From the NCBI GenBank assembly GCA_007123515.1, contig SKKY01000174.1, forward strand, positions 1 to 14,529: DNA of 14,529 bases, written 5' to 3'. Below are positions 6,667-14,529 of the stretch, piece by piece. A program made the position numbers and the translations under genes. This stretch comes from Clostridia bacterium (GTDB taxonomy: Bacteria; Bacillota; Peptococcia; Peptococcales; SKKY01). Positions within the stretch are counted from its first letter, which is position 1. Every line of letters begins with the position of its first letter. The notes beneath the pieces were generated by a model. That model was not told where the DNA came from and made no database searches. It saw nothing but the letters and a program-made list of their open reading frames with translations.

Positions 6667-7440
6667 TCAAGTAAAATCAATCATATCGCCGGCTTTTAGA
6701 GGCTGAGCACCAAATATCTGATAAAATTCTGCAAGAGCCGGAAATTGATTGCAATGTGATGGATACACTTTAGTCACTTTTTGTTCTTGCAAATAGGCAA
6801 TTGTCTCTTTTGTGATTTGATCGTGTCCCTGAAGGTGGAAACCACCAATAACGGCATATAAGTCAGTAATTCCTGTTACTTTCTTTGCATGTTCGACCGT
6901 ATTGATTAAGCCTGCATGAGCACAGCCGGTAATGACTATCAATTTTCCGTCCTCGACAACCGCAATCGCTGAATCATCGGCGATATCATCCGGATTCCCG
7001 TTCTTGTCGGTAAATAAGGCCCCTTTATTTTCAAAGACACGGCTTCTTGGAATCTGACCAAGAAATGTAATATTTTCTGATACTTTCCGGGAATCTTCCG
7101 ATAAAAGAAGATCCATTTTTTCTTCTATTTCATCTCGGGTAAAAGGAAGCCCTATGCTGCGGCTGCCACTGAATCTTTCCTTAAAAATATCCGGATGAGC
7201 GTATAATTTTTTTTGAGACAGGTGAATCAGTCCACTCCCATGATCCCAATGCCCGTGACTTAACACCACTTTTTCGATCTCATCAAGATTTTCATTGAGT
7301 TTCTTTGCATTACTTTTAAATAATTCAGAGGCTCCTGTATCAAAAAGAATTTTTTCATCAGATTCAATGATATAGGACAGTCCCCACTCGGCCTGAAGAG
7401 CCGCTGAAGCAATGTTTTCCACTAAGACTGTGAGTTTCAT
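6667..7440 (-). CDS. Metallo-beta-lactamase-fold hydrolase, COG1237-like
   Basis: A 257-residue cytoplasmic metallohydrolase. The metal-binding signature HGHWDH (His62, His64, Asp66, His67) is followed by further likely ligands in ITGCAHAGL (near residue 175) and GGFHLQG (near 200). The opening MKLTVLVEN, the WGLSYIIE segment and the late YPSHC motif are typical of COG1237. That group contains the archaeal enzyme proposed to make the 7,8-dihydropterin-6-methyl ribofuranosylaminobenzene phosphate of methanopterin synthesis. In most bacteria that have it the substrate is unknown, so I do not assign that reaction. The ATG at 7440 has GGAGGGG 5 bases upstream. It follows the AbrB-type gene by 28 bases and is probably the last gene of that transcript. 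Confidence 0.88.
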   Translation of the reverse strand: MKLTVLVENIASAALQAEWGLSYIIESDEKILFDTGASELFKSNAKKLNENLDEIEKVVLSHGHWDHGSGLIHLSQKKLYAHPDIFKERFSGSRSIGLPFTRDEIEEKMDLLLSEDSRKVSENITFLGQIPRSRVFENKGALFTDKNGNPDDIADDSAIAVVEDGKLIVITGCAHAGLINTVEHAKKVTGITDLYAVIGGFHLQGHDQITKETIAYLQEQKVTKVYPSHCNQFPALAEFYQIFGAQPLKAGDMIDFT

Positions 7441-7468
7441 TTTATCCCCTCCATTATCTGGTCTTGTG

Positions 7469-8488
7469 CTAAATGATAATCATATAGAGAAACGGTATGA
7501 TCATAATGGCTGTAATTAATCTCATAATCTGCATAACAGCGACAAGACCGATGTCGATTTCTATCTGATCAGCCATAATCATAATTGGAGCGATCCCTCC
7601 GGGGACAACCCCAAGAAAGCAGGTCAGATAGTCCCATTTAAACATTTTGCTAAAAAGATAGGCCAGCATCACACTTGAAAAAATCGTAATTGCCGTAACT
7701 GCGATCACGATAAGATAGGAGTCAATCATCGTCAGAAAACTTTCTCTGGTAAAGGTTGTGCCAATTAACGCACCCATCCCAAGTTGTGCAAAATTATTAA
7801 TCTTTTCAGGAGGCTTGCTGATTTTTTCTGGAAATAACACAGAAGCCACGGCAGAAAATGTAAGCGATCCGGTAAGAAAACCTGCCGGCAGTCCGGCTTT
7901 CCAAAACAGCAAGGCCCCGGCTAAAGAAAAGGCGATAAGAAATACCATTTTCATTTTATTGTCATTTTTTTCAGATGCCTCTGTAAAAGAAGCTTTGCCG
8001 CCTTCTCTTCTTTTAGCATACGTCCGGGCCAGAAAAGGAAGGAGCAAAATAATGGTCACCAGTCTCGTTACCTGAAAAGAGGTAACCGCCATAAGATCAG
8101 CATTGTAATCAAGTGCCATAATGCTGACTTCACCCAGTCCTCCGGGGATGACCGCTAAAAAAGATGTCACTCGGTCAAATCCTGATAAAGAAAGCAAAAT
8201 TTGCCCATTAATGATTGTCAAACCAATGTACCAAAAAATTAACAAAAGTAAAGGGATAATAAGTTTTTTAAAATCTGCTACCAATTCTCGCTCAATTCGT
8301 AAGCCAAAAAAAGTTCCCAATATAACGGAAAACAAAATTTCCCACCACGAAGCAAGCCTCAGACTGCCTCCTAAGATATTAACAAGACCGACTGCAAAAA
8401 GCGGACCCATTAGACGGGCTCCCGGCATAATTCTTTCAAAAATTTTTGCCCCTGTAATGGTTAGCAGAATAATTATGATCAGATTCAC
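7469..8488 (-). CDS. AbrB-family integral membrane protein (COG3180 type)
   Basis: A 339-residue very hydrophobic protein with about nine or ten membrane segments and a charged loop near residues 158-180. It is built of two related halves about 181 residues apart: PGARLMGPL (22-30) matches PAGFLTGSL (201-209), IPGGLGEVSIMA (114-125) matches VPGGIAPIMIMA (295-306), and RLVTIILLLPFL (142-153) matches RLITAIMIIPFL (323-334). This duplication is the mark of the membrane AbrB family, sometimes labelled 'ammonia monooxygenase', which is unrelated to the transition-state regulator AbrB. Its substrate is unknown; transport is likely. Translation starts at a GTG (8488), 18 bases after the lipoprotein stop, with only a weak AGAGAAG-like site, which suggests coupling. 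Confidence 0.88.
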   Translation of the reverse strand: MNLIIIILLTITGAKIFERIMPGARLMGPLFAVGLVNILGGSLRLASWWEILFSVILGTFFGLRIERELVADFKKLIIPLLLLIFWYIGLTIINGQILLSLSGFDRVTSFLAVIPGGLGEVSIMALDYNADLMAVTSFQVTRLVTIILLLPFLARTYAKRREGGKASFTEASEKNDNKMKMVFLIAFSLAGALLFWKAGLPAGFLTGSLTFSAVASVLFPEKISKPPEKINNFAQLGMGALIGTTFTRESFLTMIDSYLIVIAVTAITIFSSVMLAYLFSKMFKWDYLTCFLGVVPGGIAPIMIMADQIEIDIGLVAVMQIMRLITAIMIIPFLYMIII

Positions 8489-8506
8489 AAAAACAACGCT
8501 TCTCTC

Positions 8507-9361
8507 TTAATCTAATTTTGTCCCGATTCTAGCTTCTAATGGAACCGTAACCGGACTTAAATTGTTATGATTTGAAAGGTCATAGATCACATGGTACGTA
8601 AAGTTACTAAACAACTCCACAATGCTTTCAGGAGCATTTTCAAGCTGGGCCATATAAGATCCGAGTTGCTGCAGATTTCGAGTGAAATCAAGCTCCATTT
8701 TTTCTATCATCAATGTTCCTTTATCTACCCAGACAACTAATTCAAAATCACCAATTGCCTCAAGAGCTTCAAGACTCATCACATAAGGTGAGATGTCAAG
8801 ACTGACAAGACCCTGAAAGAAAACAACCTCATAAATCTCGGAACTTGCTGATAAAACAAACTTTTGAGTATTTTCTATATCATTATCTTCCTCATCAACC
8901 ATCAAAAAATTCTGAGGTGACGGGTGATTGATAAATAAAAACAGATTGTTCAGAGGATTTGTCTGAATCTGATCCGGATCGATAAGACCCTCGGCTCTTA
9001 TCCATTCGTTATCTTGCAATACATAGCCCATTAACTGATCTTCAATTACATGAACGTACGTTTTAATTTCTTCCTGAAAATTAACGGTTCTATTGTCTAC
9101 AAAATAATTATTTTCGATAAGAAAAGGCTCCGAAAAAACTTTTGTATTACCGGTAATCTCGGCATCAATTGGCTGAAACGGATTATCGGTTTTATAGATG
9201 ATTTCTGACTCGATCTCTACGCTCTCGGCACTGTATGTGTTAGTTATCGCATCCATAATAATTTCTTCATGGGTCATGCCCTCTGTTACATCTTTTGAAG
9301 CACAACCCTGAAGGACTAATGCTAAAGCGATACCTACAATAAGTAAGCTATATTTTTTCAT
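8507..9361 (-). CDS. Secreted lipoprotein, probably of the LolA/LppX-like DUF6612 type
   Basis: A 284-residue exported lipoprotein. It starts MKKYSLLIVGIALALVLQGC, a lipoprotein signal peptide with the modified cysteine at residue 20 (lipobox LQGC, Gln at -2 being a little unusual). The mature part is acidic, without transmembrane segments, and begins with an EEIIMDAI helix followed by long alternating beta-strand-like stretches. That layout resembles DUF6612 and other half-barrel lipoproteins that hold hydrophobic ligands; this is judged by pattern only. I chose the ATG at 9361 over the one at 9385, because the latter puts charged residues before the signal peptide and removes the AGGGAG ribosome binding site. 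It lies between the flavoprotein (29-base gap) and the AbrB-type gene (18-base gap), consistent with a partner in transport or sensing. Confidence 0.85.
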   Translation of the reverse strand: MKKYSLLIVGIALALVLQGCASKDVTEGMTHEEIIMDAITNTYSAESVEIESEIIYKTDNPFQPIDAEITGNTKVFSEPFLIENNYFVDNRTVNFQEEIKTYVHVIEDQLMGYVLQDNEWIRAEGLIDPDQIQTNPLNNLFLFINHPSPQNFLMVDEEDNDIENTQKFVLSASSEIYEVVFFQGLVSLDISPYVMSLEALEAIGDFELVVWVDKGTLMIEKMELDFTRNLQQLGSYMAQLENAPESIVELFSNFTYHVIYDLSNHNNLSPVTVPLEARIGTKLD

Positions 9362-9390
9362 GACTGGTAATCTCCCTCTTATCATTTCTG

Positions 9391-9960
9391 CTAGGCATTT
9401 ATTTTTTTAATCAGCTTTGCGGTATTTCGAGCAAATTTTTCAACATTTTCGATACCTTCTACATCTTCACCTGCGATACCCTCTTCTTTTCCAGCAAAAA
9501 CGATATTCCAGTAATCAGAACCAGGCACAATCATTTCATTGATAAAGTAAAACATCAGCATTTCCTGATACGTATTTGATAAGCCCCCTCTTCTGCCAAC
9601 GGCAATCGGACCTCCGACCATCCAGGATAAAAATTTATCATTCCCTCTGGATACCATACCGATTCTCTGCACCAGGTTCATAAGGTCTCCTCTGGCGGTT
9701 CCAAAATAAACGGGAGCCCCGGTAATCAGACCCTCCGACTGACGCAACAGATCCATAATCTCGTTAGCTTCATCCGGAAGAACGCACCTTGGAATCTCTT
9801 TACACTTGTAACAGGCTATGCAGGATTTTATTTCTTTTCCGGCAAGGCTTATGATTTCTGCTTCGATACCTTCTTCTTCAATGGCCTTTTTACAGGCCTC
9901 CATTGCATACATTGTATTTCCGGTTTTACGTGGACTTCCACTAATTAGTACAATTTTCAT
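9391..9960 (-). CDS. Iron-sulfur flavoprotein / NAD(P)H-dependent FMN reductase family
   Basis: A 189-residue flavodoxin-fold protein. It opens with MKIVLISGSPRKTGNT, whose SGSPRKTGNT turn binds the FMN phosphate. Cysteines 47, 50, 53 and 59 form the compact CX2CX2CX5C motif that in archaeal and clostridial iron-sulfur flavoproteins holds a 4Fe-4S cluster next to FMN. GAPVYFGTARGDL (about 80-92) and GGPIAVGRRGG complete the flavin site. Such proteins pass electrons and have been linked to oxygen or peroxide detoxification and quinone reduction; the partner here is unknown. The ATG at 9960 has GAGGTG upstream and is preferred to one four codons earlier. It is first in the four-gene minus-strand block, directly behind the divergent promoter region. 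Confidence 0.9.
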   Translation of the reverse strand: MKIVLISGSPRKTGNTMYAMEACKKAIEEEGIEAEIISLAGKEIKSCIACYKCKEIPRCVLPDEANEIMDLLRQSEGLITGAPVYFGTARGDLMNLVQRIGMVSRGNDKFLSWMVGGPIAVGRRGGLSNTYQEMLMFYFINEMIVPGSDYWNIVFAGKEEGIAGEDVEGIENVEKFARNTAKLIKKINA

Positions 9961-9987
9961 AAAGCACCTCATTTTTGTTGATTTTTA

Positions 9988-10016
9988 TTGAACAGTGTAG
10001 CTATGCATACAATAAT
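9988..10016 (+). promoter_or_regulatory. Probable promoter of the SLH protein gene
   Basis: TTGAAC (9988-9993), 17 bases, AATAAT (10011-10016) fits a housekeeping promoter with a leader of about 35 bases before the ATG at 10057. The gene's GGAGG lies 7 bases before that ATG. Confidence 0.45.
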
Positions 10017-10040
10017 AATATAAAATGTCCTTATAGTAAA
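10012..10040 (-). promoter_or_regulatory. Probable promoter of the flavoprotein block
   Basis: On the minus strand TTTACT (10040-10035), 17 bases, TATTAT (10017-10012) fits a housekeeping promoter, with a start near 10005 and a leader of about 45 bases. Its -10 box covers almost the same bases as the -10 of the divergent promoter. Confidence 0.45.
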
Positions 10041-10056
10041 TCATGGAGGATGTTTA

Positions 10057-12345
10057 ATGAATAAACCTACATTTCTTTTAAAATTTTGTTTGCTGATTTC
10101 TGCTTTTTTATGGCTGAGTATTTCTGCTTTTTCCTATGAGCTTATCATTGAAGGTGACCTGTCTGTTAACCGAACCGATAATAAGCTTGAGGCTGTTTTT
10201 CTAGATCCTGACGGTAATCCAGCAGGACTTAATGAGAGCAACTTAACCTGGGCCAGCTCTAGTACGGATATGGCCACCATTATGCAAAACGGTGATGTCT
10301 TCTTTAGCGGAAACACAGGTACCGTAACCTTTACTGCTGTTTATGAAACAACTAATACGACCTATACAGCCAATAAAGACTTCTCTTATGATCCCGTTGA
10401 TTCAAGGGTCTACCAGCTTGAAATAAGGGATGGTCTTGATTATGAACAGGATACCAACCAATTAACATTATACAGGGTATACAGTGATAACCGGGAGGAA
10501 CAAATCAATCATGACTTTATTCGATGGACCACCTCAGATCCAAAGGTGGCTACCATAAATAATCAAGGGCTTGTGACTTTTACAAAAAATGCCGGACGCG
10601 TAACCATCACTGCTGACCATCGCGGAAGAATCGCTTCTGTATCAACTACATATCCGACAGAAATTACAGAAATCGTGATTAATGAGTCTTTACAATTTAC
10701 GCCGGCGTTCTTTACGGATTCGCCTCGCCTGACTGTCAGCGCAAGACTCAATGATGGATCTGTGCAACGAATTCAATCTCCGGAATGGACCTCGAGCAAT
10801 ACAGATGTGGCTACGATTAGCAATCAAGGCATACTTGCCCTAACCGGAGAATCCGGCTCAACAGTGGTCACTGCAACGGATAACGGTCACACAGATTCAA
10901 GAACATTAACAGTACCTGATGATCAGGCCATGGTACTACAAAGAATCTTTTTTACAGAAAACCTTATCTATTCAACAACCGGCCAATCATTGCAAGTCAA
11001 TGCCGTATATGATAATAACGCTGTAACCAACATTACGGATGAGGTTACCTTTACTGTCAGTAATCCTGCATTAGCAGAGATTCAGGGTAATACCCTATAC
11101 TATACAGGACTATCCGGTAATCTTACGGTAACAGCCAGATACAGAAATCAAACGGCTGTTACAGAAATGTTTATCTATCCTCTTGGCAGCGGAAATAGAG
11201 AACTTTCGGGAATACGATTCCAGAAATCAACATACACCATTGCCGATAATAACAAAGCAATGATCGTCTATGGCATCAGGAATGATAACTCGGTCTTTAG
11301 GATCAGCCGGCCGACATTTAATGTCTTAGAAAGAAATGTTGCAGAGGTGCGAAATGGTAATCTGCTATTTAAAGGAATTCCCGGATCCGCCACAATTGAA
11401 GCCTCATATGGCAGATTCCGTGATCAAGTCACCGCCCATAACTTCCGACCGGAAGGCGCCTTGAGGCCGGAAGGAATCTATATTGCCTCTGATATAACTA
11501 CAGGTGCAAGAATCATTCCCTTGGTGGCTTATGCCCGCTACAATTGTGGCAACGTAGAAAACATTTCCAGCCAGGCCGTCTGGAATGTTAGCAATACCAA
11601 TTTTGCCGAGATCAACGATCTCGGTCAACTCGAGATTAAAGAGAGTCAGGACTTTACCGTAACTGTTTATTATGAAGGGTTTAGCGCCTCTGTTGCTTCG
11701 AGAGCTTATCTTTTCCCGAACCGGACAAACGGACTTAATCTGGCCATTATTCCGATAAACCGAATCCACGAGAATGCCGAAAGAATGATGCGTCTGAATT
11801 CCGATTTGCCTTATCCACCGGACATACGAGGTCACTGGGCAGAGCGGATCTTGCGAAATGCACAGGTAATCAATTGGATCAGTGGTTTTCCTGACGGAAC
11901 GATACGGCCTAATCAACGAATCACCCGGGCCGAGTTTGCCGTCTTTGCCGATAGGATTTTTGATCTAACGGCTCCTACTGACCAGAGATTTTCTGATACC
12001 GGCAACCACTGGGCTAGTGCGAGCATCTCAAAATTCAAAGCACTCAATATTTATCCGATGCACAGCAATACTTTCAGACCGAATGATCCCTTAACAAGGG
12101 AAGAGATGGCCGACTTTATTGCTAAACTGGGTCACATCCGAAATACCAATAACAACCCTTACATCGATGTAAATGAAAACAATCCCTATCTGCAATCCAT
12201 TCTGAAAGTAACGCAGAGTGGCATTATGATCGGCACCGATGCAAATCGTTTTTCTCCGAAAACAACCGCAACAAGAGCACAGGCTATGGCCGTAATTAAT
12301 AATTTACTACGTACTGACCCGGCAATGGCTGCCATTCTCAGATAA
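10057..12345 (+). CDS. Secreted Ig-like repeat protein with three C-terminal SLH domains
   Basis: A 762-residue cell-surface protein. Residues 1 to about 26 are a signal peptide. Six Ig-like repeats of the bacterial group 2 type follow. The core of each has the pattern W.SS..D.ATI...G...F.G..G.VT.TA, at residues 63-96, 155-188, 242-275, 330-362, 419-451 and 507-539, a spacing of 87-92 residues. Three SLH domains (about 586-636, 643-693, 698-750) carry TRAE, TREE and TRAQ at the positions that bind secondary cell-wall polymer, so the C-terminus should anchor it to the wall. No catalytic domain is visible, so it is probably a structural or adhesive surface protein. One cysteine lies in the mature part (497). 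The start has GGAGG 7 bases upstream, and a strong terminator follows the stop. Confidence 0.93.
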   Translation: MNKPTFLLKFCLLISAFLWLSISAFSYELIIEGDLSVNRTDNKLEAVFLDPDGNPAGLNESNLTWASSSTDMATIMQNGDVFFSGNTGTVTFTAVYETTNTTYTANKDFSYDPVDSRVYQLEIRDGLDYEQDTNQLTLYRVYSDNREEQINHDFIRWTTSDPKVATINNQGLVTFTKNAGRVTITADHRGRIASVSTTYPTEITEIVINESLQFTPAFFTDSPRLTVSARLNDGSVQRIQSPEWTSSNTDVATISNQGILALTGESGSTVVTATDNGHTDSRTLTVPDDQAMVLQRIFFTENLIYSTTGQSLQVNAVYDNNAVTNITDEVTFTVSNPALAEIQGNTLYYTGLSGNLTVTARYRNQTAVTEMFIYPLGSGNRELSGIRFQKSTYTIADNNKAMIVYGIRNDNSVFRISRPTFNVLERNVAEVRNGNLLFKGIPGSATIEASYGRFRDQVTAHNFRPEGALRPEGIYIASDITTGARIIPLVAYARYNCGNVENISSQAVWNVSNTNFAEINDLGQLEIKESQDFTVTVYYEGFSASVASRAYLFPNRTNGLNLAIIPINRIHENAERMMRLNSDLPYPPDIRGHWAERILRNAQVINWISGFPDGTIRPNQRITRAEFAVFADRIFDLTAPTDQRFSDTGNHWASASISKFKALNIYPMHSNTFRPNDPLTREEMADFIAKLGHIRNTNNNPYIDVNENNPYLQSILKVTQSGIMIGTDANRFSPKTTATRAQAMAVINNLLRTDPAMAAILR

Positions 12346-12354
12346 TCACAAAAG

Positions 12355-12389
12355 AAATTCCCCAGAAGAAAATCTTCCGGGGAATTTTT
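12355..12389. terminator. Strong terminator between convergent genes, possibly bidirectional
   Basis: AAATTCCCC (12355-12363) pairs with GGGGAATTT (12379-12387) and, inside an A-C mismatch, GAAGA pairs with TCTTC around an AAA loop. The plus strand continues TTTTTATTT, a good U-tract for the SLH gene. The minus strand has only TTTCTTTTG, so termination of the chemoreceptor transcript is plausible but weaker. Confidence 0.88.
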
Positions 12390-12412
12390 ATTTGCTGTTA
12401 TTCTTTTTACAA

Positions 12413-14419
12413 CTACACTTTGAACTTATTTACCAGACCCGTTAGCTCTTCACTCATCTTAGCCAATCTGTCTGATGCACTATTAATATCAAGCATCGAT
12501 CTGGATGTTTCTTCTGTTCCTTTAGCTATTTCGTTGGCACCTTCTGCACTCTGATTAATCGTTGATGTTACTTCTGTAATCGAGCGGGTTACCTCATCAA
12601 CTGCATTAAGAACCTGTTCTCCCATTTCAGCAGCATTGCCTGTAATTTCATTGAATGTCTCAGCATCCTTTTTATATTGTGCTGCTGTTTCGATAAACTT
12701 CTTATAGTCATTACTTACATCGGTATTCATGTACTTTAATAACTCATTAGCATCTTCAATCAAGGATTCAATATTTTGCTGAACCTGTTCTGTGATACTC
12801 TTAATGCTTTCCACTGTATCTGTAGAATCGGAAGCCAGCTTTCTTACTTCCTCGGCTACCACGGCAAATCCTTTACCTTGTTCGCCGGCTCTTGCTGCTT
12901 CAATCGCTGCATTAAGCGCTAACAGATTAGTCTGATCAGCAATAGCGGCAATTTGATTTGCCATATTGGAAATCTCATGTACAATTTTTGCTTTTTCGAT
13001 TCCTTCTTTCATTCTTGCATCTAATTCAGAGTAAATTGATTCAGCTCTTTGAGAACTCTGCCTTACATCATTCTGAACTTTGGTAGCCTGTTCTTCTGTT
13101 TGCTTGGCAGCCTTATTTCCTTCCGCCATATTTTTAACAAGTTCCGAAGTTGAAGCATTCATCTCTTCGCTGGATGCTGATATTTCCTCAGCTGCGGCTG
13201 ATACTTCTTCCAGACTGGCTGAAATTTCTTCCGTCGAAGCCGATACCTCTTCCATATTAGCTGAAGAGCTCTCAGCCGTCGCAGACATCTGTTCACTGGA
13301 GGCCGCTAAGTCCTGTGCAGAATTCTGAATCTCTGAAATCGTTGTCCGGAAACTATCACTTAGTGTTTCCATCGCCCTGGCCATCTCGCCAACTTCATCA
13401 TCTAGTTTTAAATACTTATCATCGATATGATGTGTTAAATCTCCGGAGGCCATTGTCACCGCAAACTCACTGGCTTTAGTAATCGGTCTGGAGATAACTC
13501 TTCCGATGGCAAACGCCACTCCGATACCAAGTAAGACAAAAACTGCGATCCCGGCATATAGTACTATTTTAAGACCATCAACCCGTGCATACACATAATC
13601 TTCTAAAGCGCCGACTCCAAATATCCAGCCATTAACCTCCATAGGCTGAATGCCCACCATCCGGTTAACACCATCGACAGGATAAACCACAACTCCCTGA
13701 TTACCTTGACCTAAGTCCTGGATCGCACTTCCCAGGCCGGCGAAGTGTCCACCTTCTTCAAGATCAGTAAAAATATTAACCTGCTCCATTACGACTTCTC
13801 TGTCATACAGTGCATAGAATGTTCCATCCGGACCCAAGATAAAGGAAAAACCACTTTCTCCGTATTGGATCTCATCAGTTAAATCACTTAGAGCCGCTCC
13901 TGGTCTCCTGGCCACCAGCACACCATTCACACTGCCATCATCCCCATAAATCGGTGAGGCATACATTAATACCGGAGCATTGATTACCCGGCTAATGATA
14001 ACATCAGAGACGTTGGTCTCTCCGGCAAAAGCCTTTACCACATAGGATCTGTCACCCAGGTTAGCTTCACTGCCATCAGCATAAAGCGTGGTGCCATCCG
14101 GATAGACAACGCCCATTCCCATATAACCCCGGTCTTCTAATCGCTGCATTTCTGACTGCAGTGCCGGTTGCTGAATCTCCCAATCCATGGTTTGCAAATC
14201 ATCCCTGGCTGCTATAGCCTCCATGATTTCATAGTTGGCATAGACAGCTCTTTCGATCTTATCGGCACTTTCTTCCGATATTCTGGTTAAAGCTTCTTCA
14301 GCGCCATCTTCGACAGCATTTGAACCGAAATGAATAGAAACCAATCCAAAGGTCAATGCTACGACTAAGGTCAGCGTTCCGACATATAATGCTATTTTTC
14401 TTGCTAAATTCATCTTCAT
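12413..14419 (-). CDS. Methyl-accepting chemotaxis protein with an extracellular dCache-like sensor
   Basis: A 668-residue transmembrane chemoreceptor. TM1 is about residues 8-30 and TM2 284-306. The roughly 250 residues between form an extracellular dCache-like sensor (GVVYPDGTTLYADG, RSYVVKAFAGE, APVLMYASPIYGDDGSVNGVLVA). HAMP (about 307-361) follows, then a long cytoplasmic coiled coil whose hairpin tip (about 494-530: ADQTNLLALNAAIEAARAGE, then GKGFAVVAEEVRKLA) contacts CheW and CheA. I do not see the R-x-W-Y signature of amino-acid-binding dCache sensors, so the ligand is unknown. Residues 389-423 are five tandem heptads. The ATG at 14419 has AAGGGGG 11 bases upstream, somewhat far; the ATG at 14413 is further. 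The gene stands alone, convergent with the SLH gene, without other chemotaxis genes in view. Confidence 0.96.
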   Translation of the reverse strand: MKMNLARKIALYVGTLTLVVALTFGLVSIHFGSNAVEDGAEEALTRISEESADKIERAVYANYEIMEAIAARDDLQTMDWEIQQPALQSEMQRLEDRGYMGMGVVYPDGTTLYADGSEANLGDRSYVVKAFAGETNVSDVIISRVINAPVLMYASPIYGDDGSVNGVLVARRPGAALSDLTDEIQYGESGFSFILGPDGTFYALYDREVVMEQVNIFTDLEEGGHFAGLGSAIQDLGQGNQGVVVYPVDGVNRMVGIQPMEVNGWIFGVGALEDYVYARVDGLKIVLYAGIAVFVLLGIGVAFAIGRVISRPITKASEFAVTMASGDLTHHIDDKYLKLDDEVGEMARAMETLSDSFRTTISEIQNSAQDLAASSEQMSATAESSSANMEEVSASTEEISASLEEVSAAAEEISASSEEMNASTSELVKNMAEGNKAAKQTEEQATKVQNDVRQSSQRAESIYSELDARMKEGIEKAKIVHEISNMANQIAAIADQTNLLALNAAIEAARAGEQGKGFAVVAEEVRKLASDSTDTVESIKSITEQVQQNIESLIEDANELLKYMNTDVSNDYKKFIETAAQYKKDAETFNEITGNAAEMGEQVLNAVDEVTRSITEVTSTINQSAEGANEIAKGTEETSRSMLDINSASDRLAKMSEELTGLVNKFKV
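13151..13255 (-). repeat. Tandem heptad repeat inside the chemoreceptor
   Basis: Residues 389-423 of the chemoreceptor read as five consecutive seven-residue units: MEEVSAS, TEEISAS, LEEVSAA, AEEISAS, SEEMNAS. This is regular coiled coil in the N-terminal helix of the signalling domain. The paired glutamates could include methylation sites. Similar Ser/Ala/Glu-rich stretches are common in clostridial chemoreceptors. Confidence 0.8.
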
Positions 14420-14492
14420 CTACATAATAGCCCCCTTATAAATTTTTAAAAAAAATAAAATATGTAACAAAGAAATCCGCTAAGGCTGACAT

Positions 14493-14521
14493 AAAAAAAA
14501 AGCAATCTTTACAAGATTGCT
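14493..14521 (-). terminator. Terminator of a minus-strand gene beyond the right edge
   Basis: On the minus strand AGCAATCTT and AAGATTGCT form a perfect 9-pair stem with a 3-base loop, followed by a run of T. It lies upstream of the chemoreceptor and so must end a transcript entering from the right, leaving the chemoreceptor with its own promoter in 14420-14492. I see no convincing -35/-10 pair or motility sigma factor motif in that stretch. Confidence 0.85.
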
Positions 14522-14529
14522 AAACGTAA

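Noticed and set aside
11404..11916. 170-codon minus-strand frame opposite the SLH gene
   Set aside because: It lies wholly within the Ig-like/SLH coding region and shows no start signal or recognisable domain; an antisense shadow.
13080..13328. 82-codon plus-strand frame rich in Ser, Ala and Glu
   Set aside because: It mirrors the tandem heptad repeat of the chemoreceptor on the other strand; its low-complexity composition is a by-product of that repeat.
14420..14492. Motility sigma factor or housekeeping promoter for the chemoreceptor
   Set aside because: I looked for TAAA-15-GCCGATAA and for TTGACA/TATAAT pairs; TTGTTA is present but no -10 lies at a proper distance, so no promoter is claimed.

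Overview
The window looks like a chromosomal segment of an AT-rich, low-GC Gram-positive bacterium, most likely an anaerobic member of the Clostridia (Bacillota). The grounds are strong GGAGG-type ribosome binding sites, U-tract terminators, an FMN riboswitch in front of a ribD-ribE-ribBA-ribH operon, an S-layer-homology surface protein, a clostridial-style chemoreceptor and a corrinoid-dependent acyl-CoA mutase subunit. I cannot place it at genus level. No mobile element, CRISPR array, tRNA or rRNA gene is visible.

Layout: almost everything is on the minus strand. Read in the direction of transcription (high to low coordinates), a first block (9960 to 6667) holds an iron-sulfur flavoprotein, a lipoprotein, an AbrB-type membrane protein and a COG1237-type metallo-beta-lactamase-fold protein. 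It ends in a small hairpin terminator at 6603-6627. Next is an orphan large subunit of a methylmalonyl-CoA-mutase-type enzyme (6548 to 4896). After a 47-base gap with a -10 box comes the FMN riboswitch (4848-4739), whose terminator overlaps the ribD ribosome binding site. The riboflavin operon ribD, ribE, ribBA, ribH follows with almost no gaps. Without a visible terminator it continues into a small protein resembling DnaA domain I and then psd (phosphatidylserine decarboxylase), which runs off the left edge.

The only sizeable plus-strand gene (10057-12345) encodes a secreted protein with six Ig-like repeats and three SLH domains. It is divergent from the flavoprotein block, and the two predicted promoters overlap at their -10 boxes. 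A strong hairpin at 12355-12389 separates it from a convergent chemoreceptor gene (14419 to 12413). A further terminator at 14493-14521 closes an unseen gene to the right.

How the parts work together: the rib genes encode riboflavin synthesis from GTP and ribulose-5-phosphate, and FMN feeds back through the riboswitch. Because nothing obvious stops transcription after ribH, the same switch may influence psd and the DnaA-domain-I-like gene. The flavoprotein/lipoprotein/AbrB/MBL block is probably one transcript of unknown purpose. I found no clear new defence or mobile system. The points most worth following are the ribD leader architecture, the FMN-switched extension into psd, the small DnaA-domain-I-like protein and the four-gene block.
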